A DNA stretch of 64,000 bases from Pseudomonas paraversuta (GTDB lineage: Bacteria; Pseudomonadota; Gammaproteobacteria; Pseudomonadales; Pseudomonadaceae): assembly GCF_904063065.1 (NCBI RefSeq), contig NZ_CAJFCL010000001.1:62001-126000 (forward strand). Reading direction: 5' to 3'. The notes below the pieces were generated by a model. It made no database searches, was not told where the DNA came from, and worked only from the letters and a program-made list of their open reading frames with translations. Of the stretch, positions 42,145 to 50,973 are shown piece after piece. Made by a program: the position numbers and the translations under genes. Within the stretch, counting starts at the first letter, position 1. Each line of letters opens with the position of its first letter.

Positions 42145-43614
42145 TTATTCTGCCAGCGAGGCTTGAGTGGGAACGGCCGCAGCCGTGTTGCCGGGCTCAA
42201 AGCCACCGCCCAGGGCTTGCATCAGTTGAATCGAAAGATCGATCTGCTCAGCATTCAGGTCCGCCAGCTGGCGCTGGGCCTGGAGCAGTTGTTGCTCAAT
42301 GCTGAGGACATCAAGGTAATTGCCCACGCCCGATTCATAGCGCTGCAACCCGGTGTTGTAGGACTCTTGAGCAATATCCGCCGCACGCTGCTGCGCGCCG
42401 ATTTGCAGCCCCATGGCTTTTAGCTGCTCCAGGGTATCGCTGACATCACCGAGTGCCGCCACCAGGGTCTTGTTGTACTGCGCCACGGCCAGATCGTAGT
42501 TGGCGTCTTCAGCATCCAGACCGGCACGCAGGCGCCCGCCATCAAAGATCGGCAGCGAAACCGCAGGTGCAATATTGAAGAAGCGGCTGGCCGAGCCGAA
42601 CAGCGCATCCCCCAGCAACGACTGGGTACCCGCCGCCGCAGTCAAATTGAGGTTGGGATAAAAACGCGTTTTGGCGGCGGCAATGTTCTTGCTGGCAGCC
42701 TCTACCCGCCAGCGGGCAGCGACCAGATCGGGACGACGACCCAGCAGCTCGGCGGGCAAAGTGCTTGGCAACGCCACGGCACCGGGTGCCAGAATCTTCG
42801 GCCGGGCAATCTCGATGCCCCGGTCAGGCCCCTTGCCCAACAACACTGCCAACGCAATTCGGGCGCTTTTGAGTTGTTTTTCGGCATTGATTACCTGCTC
42901 CTGGGAGCTGGCTTCAAGGCTTTCGGTTTGCTGGTATTGATAGTGACTGTCAATCCCGGCTTGCAGGCGCCGCTTGCTCAAGTCGAGCATTTGGCGAGTA
43001 CGCGCCAGATCGTCATTGGCCAGATCACGCACGCTGTAGGCATGCCCCAGGCTGCTGTAAGCCCGCGCCACATCAGCAGCCAGAGTCAGGCTCGCGGCCT
43101 GGCCGTCGACCTCGGCGGCACGGGCTTCGCCCAGAGCGGCCTCCCAGGCATCACGCTGACCGCCCCACAGATCGAAGGTGTAATTGAACGTCAGATTGAC
43201 GTCGCGCACCGTGTCATAAACACCGCCGCGACCGCTCGGATCCTGGGAACGCGCCAGGCGCGAACGCGTAACGTCCGCCTCGACATCCAGGGTCGGCATG
43301 CGTGCGGCATTGGCTGCACCGGCCGCTGCGCTCGCCTGGTGAGCCCGGGCACTGGCAATCTGCATATCAGGGCTGTCGCGCAATGCTTCCTGAATCAGGC
43401 CGTCGAGCTGCCCGTCGCCCAGTCGTTTCCACCAGTCCTTTTGCGGCCAGGCGGCAGGCGTGACGCTGACACCCTTGAGCGTCTGCGCTGCCTTGAGGCT
43501 TTTGGCTTCAAGGCTGGCACCCTCGGTGCCCAGGCCGCTATAGCTGGCGCAACCGGCCAACGCCATGCAGACAAATACCAGGCTCAGGCCTGTACGTAGC
43601 GTTTTGTTGCTCAT
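42145..43614 (-). CDS. Outer-membrane efflux lipoprotein (NodT/OprM family)
   Basis: 489 residues. The signal with lipobox LAGCASYSG puts the lipidated Cys at about residue 22. Two repeated outer-membrane efflux domains of the TolC type follow (ISDTLEQLKAMGLQIG-like helices near the C-terminus, RWRVEAASKNIAAAKTRFYP in the middle). Its start overlaps the marR stop by 4 bp. Third component of the EmrAB pump, giving a complete tripartite operon. Confidence 0.92.
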   Translation of the reverse strand: MSNKTLRTGLSLVFVCMALAGCASYSGLGTEGASLEAKSLKAAQTLKGVSVTPAAWPQKDWWKRLGDGQLDGLIQEALRDSPDMQIASARAHQASAAAGAANAARMPTLDVEADVTRSRLARSQDPSGRGGVYDTVRDVNLTFNYTFDLWGGQRDAWEAALGEARAAEVDGQAASLTLAADVARAYSSLGHAYSVRDLANDDLARTRQMLDLSKRRLQAGIDSHYQYQQTESLEASSQEQVINAEKQLKSARIALAVLLGKGPDRGIEIARPKILAPGAVALPSTLPAELLGRRPDLVAARWRVEAASKNIAAAKTRFYPNLNLTAAAGTQSLLGDALFGSASRFFNIAPAVSLPIFDGGRLRAGLDAEDANYDLAVAQYNKTLVAALGDVSDTLEQLKAMGLQIGAQQRAADIAQESYNTGLQRYESGVGNYLDVLSIEQQLLQAQRQLADLNAEQIDLSIQLMQALGGGFEPGNTAAAVPTQASLAE

Positions 43615-44084
43615 TTTTCACCCAAGCGCATGACAGTGATCGGATCACCGGCCGCCAGCAGTATTTTTTTGAGGATCTGTTCCAGGCTCTGCAACTCTTG
43701 CGGGCTGATAGCAGCCGCCAACTGGTTCATGGCATCGGCGCCAACCTGCGGTAGCAAGGCCGCCAGTGCTTGCCCGTCATCGGTGAGTACCAGTCGCACC
43801 TGACGTCGGTCAGCCTCGGAGCGCTGGCGTATAAGCAGGTTTTTTTGCTCCAGCCGATCAAGCATGCGAGTCATCGAGCCGCTGTCCAGTGACAGGTGGC
43901 GGCAGAGTTCAGCCGGTGTATCGACGTCGAACTGGGCCATGATGATCAGCACTTTGAACTGCGCCGCGGTGATGCCGAAAGGCTCCATGTGGCGGTCAAT
44001 GATGCGGTCTTTGAGCATGGCAGTACGCCCCAGGAGCAAACCCAGGGTGCAATTTTGAAAAGTATCGGGATGGAAATGCTTCAT
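43611..44084 (-). CDS. MarR-family repressor of the efflux operon
   Basis: 157 residues. The winged helix-turn-helix lies about 33-110 (TPAELCRHLSLDSGSMTRMLDRLEQKNLL, RRQVRLVLTDDGQA). It resembles EmrR/MprA. First gene of the operon, overlapping the channel gene by ATGA-type coupling. Two copies of a 12-bp palindrome upstream of it (44092-44133) are the likely operator, giving ligand-relieved autorepression. Confidence 0.9.
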   Translation of the reverse strand: MKHFHPDTFQNCTLGLLLGRTAMLKDRIIDRHMEPFGITAAQFKVLIIMAQFDVDTPAELCRHLSLDSGSMTRMLDRLEQKNLLIRQRSEADRRQVRLVLTDDGQALAALLPQVGADAMNQLAAAISPQELQSLEQILKKILLAAGDPITVMRLGEK

Positions 44085-44091
44085 CAGGAAG

Positions 44092-44133
44092 CTGCCCAGG
44101 CAGTAATGTTTCTAAATGTTACTGCCTAGGCAG
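44092..44133. promoter_or_regulatory. Twin palindromic operator of the MarR-efflux operon
   Basis: CTGCCCAGGCAG (44092-44103) and CTGCCTAGGCAG (44122-44133): two near-identical 12-bp palindromes spaced exactly 30 bp centre to centre, flanking a further inverted repeat AGTAA...TTACT. They lie just upstream of the marR start. Confidence 0.75.
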
Positions 44134-44210
44134 CTAATGTCAAGCCGACTATTAGCCGGCTATCTATTTGCTTGTCTAAATGTGCGTAGCCGCTGACGCA
44201 GGGAGGAGGC

Positions 44211-44819
44211 TTATGCCTGGGCTGGCACGCCGCTATGGAAACGGAACTCAACATCCGGCGACTCGATCAGTTCCTGCTCGGCCGCCCGCACCCGTTCGAT
44301 GACCTGGGCAATATCCTTGGCATCGCCGTATTGATAGGCGAGCTTCAAGTAGCCCTGGAAGTGTCGCGCTTCGCTTTTGAGCAGACCGAAGTAGAACTTG
44401 CCGAGCTCTTCATCCAGATGCGGCACCAGGGCTTCGAATCGCTCACAGCTGCGCGCTTCGATAAAGGCCCCCACCACCAGGGTATCCACCAGCTTCACCG
44501 GTTCGTGATTGCGCACTACCTTGCGCAGCCCTGAGGCATAGCGCCCGGCCGACAGCTGACGCAGTTCGATCTTGCGCTTTTTCATCAGGCGCATGACTTG
44601 CTCGTGGTGAACCAGTTCTTCACGGGCCAGACGCGACATCATGTTGATCAGATCGACGTGGGAATGGTACTTGGCGATCAGGCTCAACGCGGTGCTGGCT
44701 GCCTTGAACTCGCAATTCTTGTGGTCGATCAGCAAGGTTTCCTGATCCGCCAGGGCAGCCGCAATCCAGCCGTCAGGGGTACGACAGCCCAAAAACTCAT
44801 GAATTTCTGGAAGAATCAC
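44211..44819 (-). CDS. miaE: tRNA 2-methylthio-N6-isopentenyladenosine-37 hydroxylase
   Basis: A di-iron enzyme hydroxylating ms2i6A37 in tRNA. 202 residues from a GTG start at 44819 (protein ILPEIHEFLGCRTPDGW), chosen because GGGAG lies 7 nt upstream and homologues start at this point; an ATG at 44837 and a GTG at 44849 are also in frame but lack a ribosome site. Ferritin-like iron ligands are visible: DHKNCEFKAAS, REELVHHEQVM, GAFIEARSCERFEAL and SEARHFQGYL. Confidence 0.9.
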   Translation of the reverse strand: MILPEIHEFLGCRTPDGWIAAALADQETLLIDHKNCEFKAASTALSLIAKYHSHVDLINMMSRLAREELVHHEQVMRLMKKRKIELRQLSAGRYASGLRKVVRNHEPVKLVDTLVVGAFIEARSCERFEALVPHLDEELGKFYFGLLKSEARHFQGYLKLAYQYGDAKDIAQVIERVRAAEQELIESPDVEFRFHSGVPAQA

Positions 44820-44959
44820 GGGCGCGCTCCCGAACATGGGGGGGTGCACAGCAGACCGGCAGTGTTTTGAAAAATCGCTGACATGTGGCTCACAAAGACT
44901 GGATTGAGGCGAGGGCCGCTGATTATACGGGCCCCGCGTCGCAGCACCAGCCGCACGAC

Positions 44960-44973
44960 TTGATATGTATCAA
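44960..44973. promoter_or_regulatory. Anr/FNR box upstream of the usp gene
   Basis: TTGATATGTATCAA, an exact match to TTGAT-N4-ATCAA, centred about 74 bp upstream of the usp ATG. It suggests induction under low oxygen by Anr. Confidence 0.75.
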
Positions 44974-45040
44974 CACGGCTACAACTGACGAGCAACTATA
45001 GTGACTTCAAATCGCCTGAAAACATTTGGAGCTACCGGTC

Positions 45041-45904
45041 ATGCAAACCATACGCAGCCTTTTGGTCGTCATCGAACCCCAATTGATGGAAAGCCTCTCC
45101 CTCAAGCGTGCCAAGGAAATCGCCAACAGCACCAAGGCGCACTTGCACCTGTTGATTTGCGATAAGGAAAATGACCATTCAGCCTTGCTCAGCGTGTTGC
45201 AAAGCAGCCTGGCGAGCGAGGCTTACAGCGTAACGAGCAACCAGACCTGGTACGAAAACCAGCACACCACCATCATCAAGGAGCAGCAAGCCAGGGGTTG
45301 TGCGCTGGTGATCAAGCAGCACGCTCCCGATTCCATGCTGAAAAAACTGCTGCTCACGCCGGAAGACTGGAAATTGCTGCGCGATTGCCCGTGCCCGGTA
45401 TTGATGGTCAAACACGCCAGAAGCTGGAGCGGCGGCGTGGTGCTGGCGGCAGTGGATGTGGGCTGCAGCGATGACGAACACATGGTTTTGCACAAAACCA
45501 TTATCGACCAGGGTTTTCGTGTCGCCAGCCTCGCCCACGGCCAGCTGCACGTGGTCAGCGCCCATCCAGCACCCATGCTGGCAGCAGTCGATGCGGTCTA
45601 CCCCGTGGACACCCAGTACGAAGCCAGCTACAGAGCGGCCTGCAAAGAGTTCCAGAACCAGTACGAAATCGACGACAGTCGCCTGCACATCAATGAAGGG
45701 CCGGCGGACATCATCATTCAACAGGTCGCCAAAAAGCTGGATGCCGTGGTAACAGTCATCGGCACCGTAGCCCGTACCGGACTGTCCGGGGCGCTGATCG
45801 GCAATACCGCAGAAGTGGTGATCGACAAGCTTGAATGCGACATTCTGGTGCTCAAGCCCGATGACATCATCCAGCACCTGGAGCAAAAAGCGGCCAAGGC
45901 CTGA
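45041..45904 (+). CDS. Tandem universal stress protein (UspE-like)
   Basis: 287 residues with two Usp domains: about 1-135 (SLLVVIEPQLMESLSLKRA) and about 140-285 (VVLAAVDVGCSDDEH, ending VVTVIGTVARTGLSGALIGNTAEVVIDKLECDILVLK). The second domain keeps the G-2x-G-9x-G(S/N) nucleotide loop as GTVARTGLSGALIGNTAE. The start at 45041 has GGAG 10 nt upstream. The Anr box supports a role in oxygen-limited survival, as for Usp proteins in P. aeruginosa. Confidence 0.9.
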   Translation: MQTIRSLLVVIEPQLMESLSLKRAKEIANSTKAHLHLLICDKENDHSALLSVLQSSLASEAYSVTSNQTWYENQHTTIIKEQQARGCALVIKQHAPDSMLKKLLLTPEDWKLLRDCPCPVLMVKHARSWSGGVVLAAVDVGCSDDEHMVLHKTIIDQGFRVASLAHGQLHVVSAHPAPMLAAVDAVYPVDTQYEASYRAACKEFQNQYEIDDSRLHINEGPADIIIQQVAKKLDAVVTVIGTVARTGLSGALIGNTAEVVIDKLECDILVLKPDDIIQHLEQKAAKA

Positions 45905-45935
45905 TCCTCATGGCTACAACCTCACCACTGCAGGA

Positions 45936-45967
45936 GCCTGCCGGCGATGGCTGCATCGCTGGCAGGC
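45936..45967. repeat. Hairpin/REP element, third family
   Basis: GCCTGCCGGCGATG-GCTG-CATCGCTGGCAGGC, a 14-bp stem with one wobble, lies between the convergent usp and DUF1289 genes, about where a shared terminator is expected. No T run follows. Confidence 0.7.
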
Positions 45968-45973
45968 CAGCAC

Positions 45974-46441
45974 CTACAAGATCGCATCCTTGAGAAAGCC
46001 GGGCGCGATATAGCGCTCGTAGTGCGCTTCGGAAAGCAGGAAGAATTCCCGATCAATGGCGTCGCGCAACTCGGGCAGACCCCAGTCGCGAAACTCCGGC
46101 AACAGCACCATGCCGTACATCTCCAGTTGATTGATCACCCGCGCCCCCCGGGCAATCAACTGGTAGGCCCAGCAATATTCCGACTGATGCGGCACAAAAC
46201 GGATCTTGCGGGCCACCAGCTGAGCGCGCAACGCAGCCGGGTCGAAAACCTCCACCTTGCCCGTCATCACCTGCACCAACAGTTGCTCAAGACGTAGCCA
46301 GACCGCACGTTTGGCCTGTTCGTCATAGCCGTTCCAGTTGATCACTTCGTGATGGAAACGCTTGCAACCGCGGCACACAAGGTCGCCGTAAACCGTAGAG
46401 CAGAGGCCGATGCAGGGAGTCTTGATGGTTTGATTGGACAT
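45974..46441 (-). CDS. DUF1289-domain protein
   Basis: 155 residues starting MSNQTIKTPCIGLCSTVYG at 46441. The N-terminal DUF1289 module has four cysteines (TPCIGLCSTVYGDLVCRGCKRFHHEVINWNG), probably binding a metal. The remaining 110 residues are a helical extension of unknown role. Located between the usp gene and acnB, as I recall for P. aeruginosa. Biochemical function unknown. Confidence 0.85.
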   Translation of the reverse strand: MSNQTIKTPCIGLCSTVYGDLVCRGCKRFHHEVINWNGYDEQAKRAVWLRLEQLLVQVMTGKVEVFDPAALRAQLVARKIRFVPHQSEYCWAYQLIARGARVINQLEMYGMVLLPEFRDWGLPELRDAIDREFFLLSEAHYERYIAPGFLKDAIL

Positions 46442-46588
46442 GGCGAAATAGAGCACTGCAGAGCGAAACAGGTGCACATGTTAGCCCTTTGTCTAACGCA
46501 GATCACCCCTCAACCTTCAGGGGCTAACTTACCTTTAACAATTTTTTACCGTAGAATCGGCCTGCCTTTTAAGGCGCCAATGTCCGTT

Positions 46589-46727
46589 AGAAGCTGTTTT
46601 CAAAGCGTCACGAGCACAGTTGATCCCGAAGAACGGTGTTGGTGTGGGGTGTTTGCACTGCAAATGCCCGCATCAACATTCATCACCCTCCCCGTTCGGA
46701 AGGCGTAAAACTTTGAAAACAGCTTCT
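46589..46727. repeat. 139-bp element with perfect 17-bp inverted ends (MITE-like)
   Basis: AGAAGCTGTTTTCAAAG at 46589-46605 and its exact reverse complement at 46711-46727. The interior is also partly palindromic (GGGTGTTTGCA/TGCAAATGCCC near the centre, CCGAAGAACGG/CCGTTCGG, GTTGGTG/CATCAAC). GTT flanks both ends, a possible 3-bp target duplication. It occupies the gap upstream of acnB. No transposase is present. Confidence 0.65.
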
Positions 46728-46846
46728 GTTGGGAATCCTTGAACTCTGGCTAAGCGGCTCAAAAAGCCCCGCAGCGCATGGGTGCTCGGCATTCCTGGAT
46801 GAGCGTCCCGGACACCCATTTGGGACCAATGATGAGGGTAATAACT

Positions 46847-49447
46847 GTGCTTGAAGCCTACCGCAAACATATCGAAGAGCGTGCAGCCCTGGGTATCGTT
46901 CCCCAGCCGCTTAACGCCGAACAAACCGCAGGCCTGGTCGAGCTGCTGAAAAACCCGCCTGCAGGCGAAGAAGCATTCCTCGTCGACCTGATCACCAACC
47001 GTATTCCACCTGGTGTTGACGAAGCCGCCTACGTGAAGGCCGGCTTCCTGTCCGCCATCGCCAAAGGTGAAGCGACTTCCCCGCTGATCGACAAAAAACG
47101 CGCTGTTGAACTGCTCGGCACCATGCAAGGCGGCTACAACATCGTGACTCTGGTCGAGATGCTGGACGATGCAGAGCTGGCACCGGTTGCCGCCGAGCAA
47201 CTCAAGCACACCCTGCTGATGTTTGACGCCTTCCACGACGTCGCTGAAAAAGCCAAAAACGGCAATGTCCACGCCAAAGCCGTGGTGCAGTCCTGGGCTG
47301 ACGGCGAGTGGTTCAAGAACCGCCCTACCCTGGCTGACAAAATCAGCCTGCGCGTATTCAAGGTTACCGGCGAAACCAACACCGATGACCTGTCGCCGGC
47401 ACCGGACGCCTGGTCACGCCCAGATATCCCGCTGCACGCCCTGGCCATGCTGAAAATGGCTCGCGACGGCATCGTGCCGGACGTGCAGGGCTCCATCGGT
47501 CCGATGAAGCAAATTGAAGAAATGCGTAACGCCGGCTTCCCTATCGCTTACGTCGGCGACGTAGTCGGTACCGGTTCTTCGCGTAAATCGGCAACCAACT
47601 CCGTACTCTGGTTCTTCGGCGACGACGTTCCTTACGTGCCGAACAAGCGTGCCGGTGGTTTCTGCTTCGGCAGCAAAATCGCTCCGATCTTCTACAACAC
47701 CATGGAAGATGCTGGCGCACTGCCAATCGAATTCGATGTCAGCAACATCAACATGGGCGACGTGATCGACCTGTACCCGCACGCCGGCAAGGTTTGCAAA
47801 CACGGTACCGACGAAGTCATCACCACCTTCGAAATGAAGACCCCGGTTCTGCTGGACGAAGTTCGCGCTGGCGGCCGTATCCCGTTGATCATCGGCCGTG
47901 GCCTGACCGAGAAGGCCCGCGCCGAACTGGGTCTGGGTCCATCCGACCTGTTCAAAAAGCCGGAAGCGCCTGTTGAAAGCACCAAGGGTTTCACCCTGGC
48001 GCAAAAAATGGTCGGCAAGGCTTGCGGCGTGACCGGCGTTCGCCCGGGCACTTACTGCGAACCGAAGATGACCACCGTAGGTTCTCAGGACACCACCGGT
48101 CCAATGACCCGTGACGAACTGAAAGACCTGGCGTGCCTGGGCTTCTCGGCCGATCTGGTCATGCAATCGTTCTGCCACACCGCGGCCTATCCAAAGCCGA
48201 TCGACGTGACCACGCACCACACCCTGCCAGACTTCATGATGACCCGCGGCGGTGTTTCCCTGCGTCCGGGCGACGGCATCATCCACAGCTGGCTGAACCG
48301 TATGCTGCTGCCGGATACCGTCGGCACTGGCGGCGACTCCCACACCCGTTTCCCGATGGGCATTTCGTTCCCGGCCGGTTCCGGTCTGGTGGCCTTTGCC
48401 GCAGCCACTGGCGTAATGCCACTGGATATGCCGGAATCGATTCTGGTTCGCTTCAAAGGCGAAATGCAGCCAGGCATCACCCTGCGTGACCTGGTTCATG
48501 CCATTCCTTACGTCGCTATCCAGAAGGGTCTGCTGACTGTAGAGAAAAAAGGCAAGGTCAACGAATTCTCCGGTCGCATCCTGGAAATCGAAGGCCTGGA
48601 CAACCTGAGCATCGAGCAAGCGTTCGAACTGTCCGACGCCTCGGCAGAACGTTCGGCTGCTGGCTGCACCATCAAGCTGTCCAAAGAATCCATCACCGAG
48701 TACCTGAACTCCAACATCACCCTGCTGCGCTGGATGATCGGTGAAGGTTACGGCGACGCCCGTACCCTTGAGCGTCGTGCTCAAGCGATGGAAGCCTGGG
48801 TTGCCAACCCTGAGCTGATGGAAGCCGATGCTGACGCCGAATACGCTGAAGTCATCGAAATCGATCTGGCTGATATCAAGGAGCCTGTGCTCTGCGCGCC
48901 AAACGACCCGGATGATGCACGCCTGTTGTCCAGCGTTGCCGGCGAGAAAATCGACGAAGTGTTCATCGGTTCGTGCATGACCAACATCGGCCACTTCCGC
49001 GCTGCGGGCAAGTTGCTGGACAAGGTCAAGGGTCAGCTGCCAACCCGTCTGTGGCTGTCGCCGCCGACCAAGATGGACGCTCACCAACTGACCGAAGAAG
49101 GCTACTACGGCATCTTCGGCAAAGCCGGCGCGCGCATGGAAATGCCAGGTTGCTCGCTGTGCATGGGTAACCAGGCACGGGTTGAACCGAACTCCACCGT
49201 GGTATCGACTTCGACCCGTAACTTCCCGAACCGTCTGGGCGACGGCGCGAACGTTTACCTGGCCTCGGCCGAGTTGGCGTCGGTAGCCTCGATCCTGGGT
49301 CGCCTGCCTACCGTAGAGGAATACATGGTCTACGCGGCAGAGATCAACACCATGGCGGCGGACGTGTACCGCTACCTGAGCTTTGATCAGATCGCCGAAT
49401 TCCGTGAAGCGGCAGCCACTGCCAATATCCCGGTTATTCAAGCGTAA
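46847..49447 (+). CDS. acnB: Bifunctional aconitate hydratase 2 / 2-methylisocitrate dehydratase
   Basis: A TCA-cycle enzyme interconverting citrate and isocitrate. 866 residues from a GTG start at 46847 (protein [21 protein letters not shown]), which has GAGGG 9 nt upstream and matches homologues; in-frame ATGs upstream at 46829/46832 are less likely. AcnB layout: N-terminal HEAT-like domain, swivel domain ([19 protein letters not shown]), then the Fe-S catalytic domains with cysteines in [21 protein letters not shown] and [11 protein letters not shown]. Apo-AcnB is also a known RNA-binding iron sensor. Confidence 0.96.
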   Translation: MLEAYRKHIEERAALGIVPQPLNAEQTAGLVELLKNPPAGEEAFLVDLITNRIPPGVDEAAYVKAGFLSAIAKGEATSPLIDKKRAVELLGTMQGGYNIVTLVEMLDDAELAPVAAEQLKHTLLMFDAFHDVAEKAKNGNVHAKAVVQSWADGEWFKNRPTLADKISLRVFKVTGETNTDDLSPAPDAWSRPDIPLHALAMLKMARDGIVPDVQGSIGPMKQIEEMRNAGFPIAYVGDVVGTGSSRKSATNSVLWFFGDDVPYVPNKRAGGFCFGSKIAPIFYNTMEDAGALPIEFDVSNINMGDVIDLYPHAGKVCKHGTDEVITTFEMKTPVLLDEVRAGGRIPLIIGRGLTEKARAELGLGPSDLFKKPEAPVESTKGFTLAQKMVGKACGVTGVRPGTYCEPKMTTVGSQDTTGPMTRDELKDLACLGFSADLVMQSFCHTAAYPKPIDVTTHHTLPDFMMTRGGVSLRPGDGIIHSWLNRMLLPDTVGTGGDSHTRFPMGISFPAGSGLVAFAAATGVMPLDMPESILVRFKGEMQPGITLRDLVHAIPYVAIQKGLLTVEKKGKVNEFSGRILEIEGLDNLSIEQAFELSDASAERSAAGCTIKLSKESITEYLNSNITLLRWMIGEGYGDARTLERRAQAMEAWVANPELMEADADAEYAEVIEIDLADIKEPVLCAPNDPDDARLLSSVAGEKIDEVFIGSCMTNIGHFRAAGKLLDKVKGQLPTRLWLSPPTKMDAHQLTEEGYYGIFGKAGARMEMPGCSLCMGNQARVEPNSTVVSTSTRNFPNRLGDGANVYLASAELASVASILGRLPTVEEYMVYAAEINTMAADVYRYLSFDQIAEFREAAATANIPVIQA

Positions 49448-49462
49448 GCTGATGCAGTAACG

Positions 49463-49498
49463 AAAAAGCCCCGGCTCTTGTGAGCCGGGGCTTTTTTA
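49463..49498 (+). terminator. Rho-independent terminator of acnB
   Basis: AAAAAGCCCCGGCTC-TTGT-GAGCCGGGGCTTTTTTA, usable from both sides. Confidence 0.93.
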
Positions 49499-49515
49499 TG
49501 TGCGGGATAAAAGCT

Positions 49516-50586
49516 CTAAAGCAGTGGTGCGACGATTTGCTGCTCCCGCGGCCAGGCATCCAGTACGGCCTTGAACAGGGTCGCCAGCGGTATCGCGAAG
49601 AACACCCCCCAGAACCCCCACAACCCGCCAAACAACAGCACCGCGCAAATGATTGCCACCGGGTGCAAGCTCACTGCCTCGGAGAACAGCAAGGGCACCA
49701 GCACATTGCCATCCAGGGTCTGAATGATGCCGTAGACCGCCATCAGATAGATGAACTGGTCACTCCAGCCCCACTGAAACAGCGCAATCAGCAGCACCGG
49801 AACCGTCACCACCACTGCCCCCACATACGGCACCACCACCGAGACGCCCACCAACAGCGCCAGCAGCGCCGCGTAGTTCAGGCCCATGGTGACAAATGCA
49901 ATGTAGGTCACACCGCCGCAAATAATGATCTCGATGACTTTGCCGCGAATGTAATTGGCAATCTGGCGGTTCATTTCTTGTGCGACACGGGTAATCAACG
50001 CCCGCTCACGAGGCAAATAACCACGCACCCAACGGCCGATCAGCGCCCGGTCTTTAAGGAAGAAGAACACCAGAATCGGCACCAGCACCAGATAGATCAT
50101 GATGTTGACCAACAACGGCAAACTGGACAGGGAAAAGGTCAGTGCCAGTTGCCCGAATTTGCCGATTTCACCGCGGGCGACTTCAATGGCCTGCAGCACT
50201 TGCTCATCCGACACCAGATGGGGATAGCGCTCCGGCAACAGCAACAACAGTGACTGCCACTTGGCCAGCATGCCCGGCAGCTCGTTGAACAGCGTGATCA
50301 ACTGATGCCAGAGCAACGGCAGCACCACTACGATAAACACCAGCAGTAGCCCCATGAACAGCGCAAATACCAGGCCGACCGCTGCGGCAGCCGGCACCCG
50401 CAGCCGCTCCAGAGCCACCACCAGCCCCTGCATCAGGTACGCCAGCACCATGCCTGCCAGTACCGGCGCCAGCATGCCGCCCAAGGTCAGCACGGCGGTA
50501 AAGGCCAGCACCAGCAACACCGCCAGCACCACCGCCTCTTCATCAGAGAAATAGCGCTGAACCCAATCACGCAACACTTTGAACAT
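49516..50586 (-). CDS. AI-2E family transporter (PerM/YhhT-like)
   Basis: A 356-residue polytopic membrane protein with about seven to eight hydrophobic segments. The C-terminal half has the family pattern GVSVVVPYVGAVVVTVPVLLIAL and LDGNVLVPLLFSEAVSLHP. Family members include autoinducer-2 exporters and Na+/H+ antiporters, so the substrate is not predictable. It is 28 bp downstream of the convergently unrelated but co-oriented tusA-like gene's stop side, and convergent with acnB. Confidence 0.88.
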   Translation of the reverse strand: MFKVLRDWVQRYFSDEEAVVLAVLLVLAFTAVLTLGGMLAPVLAGMVLAYLMQGLVVALERLRVPAAAAVGLVFALFMGLLLVFIVVVLPLLWHQLITLFNELPGMLAKWQSLLLLLPERYPHLVSDEQVLQAIEVARGEIGKFGQLALTFSLSSLPLLVNIMIYLVLVPILVFFFLKDRALIGRWVRGYLPRERALITRVAQEMNRQIANYIRGKVIEIIICGGVTYIAFVTMGLNYAALLALLVGVSVVVPYVGAVVVTVPVLLIALFQWGWSDQFIYLMAVYGIIQTLDGNVLVPLLFSEAVSLHPVAIICAVLLFGGLWGFWGVFFAIPLATLFKAVLDAWPREQQIVAPLL

Positions 50587-50614
50587 CGATATTCCTTAGA
50601 AGAAGGCCCGCATC

Positions 50615-50854
50615 TCAGGCCTTGCGTAACCAGTAGCAATAGGTGCCGGCATCATTCTCTTCACGCAGCAGTTCATGGCCTGCCAAACGTGCAAAGGTCC
50701 GAAAATCTCGCTGCGAACCGGCGTCCGTGGCGATCACTTTGAGGGTCTGACCACTGACCAGGCGATTAAGCTCCAGCTTGGCCTTGAGCAGAGGCAACGG
50801 GCAGTTCAGGCCACTGGCATCCACCAGCGCATCATGCGCCAACGCATCAGTCAT
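50615..50854 (-). CDS. TusA-family sulfurtransferase
   Basis: 79 residues from MTDALAHDALVDASGLNCP at 50854, preceded by AAGGAG. The active cysteine is in ASGLNCPLPLLKAK, the CPxP signature of SirA/TusA proteins, which relay persulfide sulfur for tRNA thiolation or molybdenum cofactor. It belongs to a set (AI-2E permease, TusA, BepA-like, NadA) whose order I recall from P. aeruginosa. Confidence 0.9.
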   Translation of the reverse strand: MTDALAHDALVDASGLNCPLPLLKAKLELNRLVSGQTLKVIATDAGSQRDFRTFARLAGHELLREENDAGTYCYWLRKA

Positions 50855-50973
50855 TACGTGCTCCTTCAGAGTCGGCATTTTGCGGCCGGTTAGAATACCC
50901 CAAGCGGACCCGCTACTGGTCGCCAGACACGTGTGCGGCTACAGTAAGCGCTTTACCGACCAGAGCTTTGTGC

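Noticed and set aside
46535..46557. sigma-70 promoter TTAACA...TAGAAT for acnB
   Set aside because: The spacer is only 11 nt; no acceptable -35/-10 pair could be fixed by eye.
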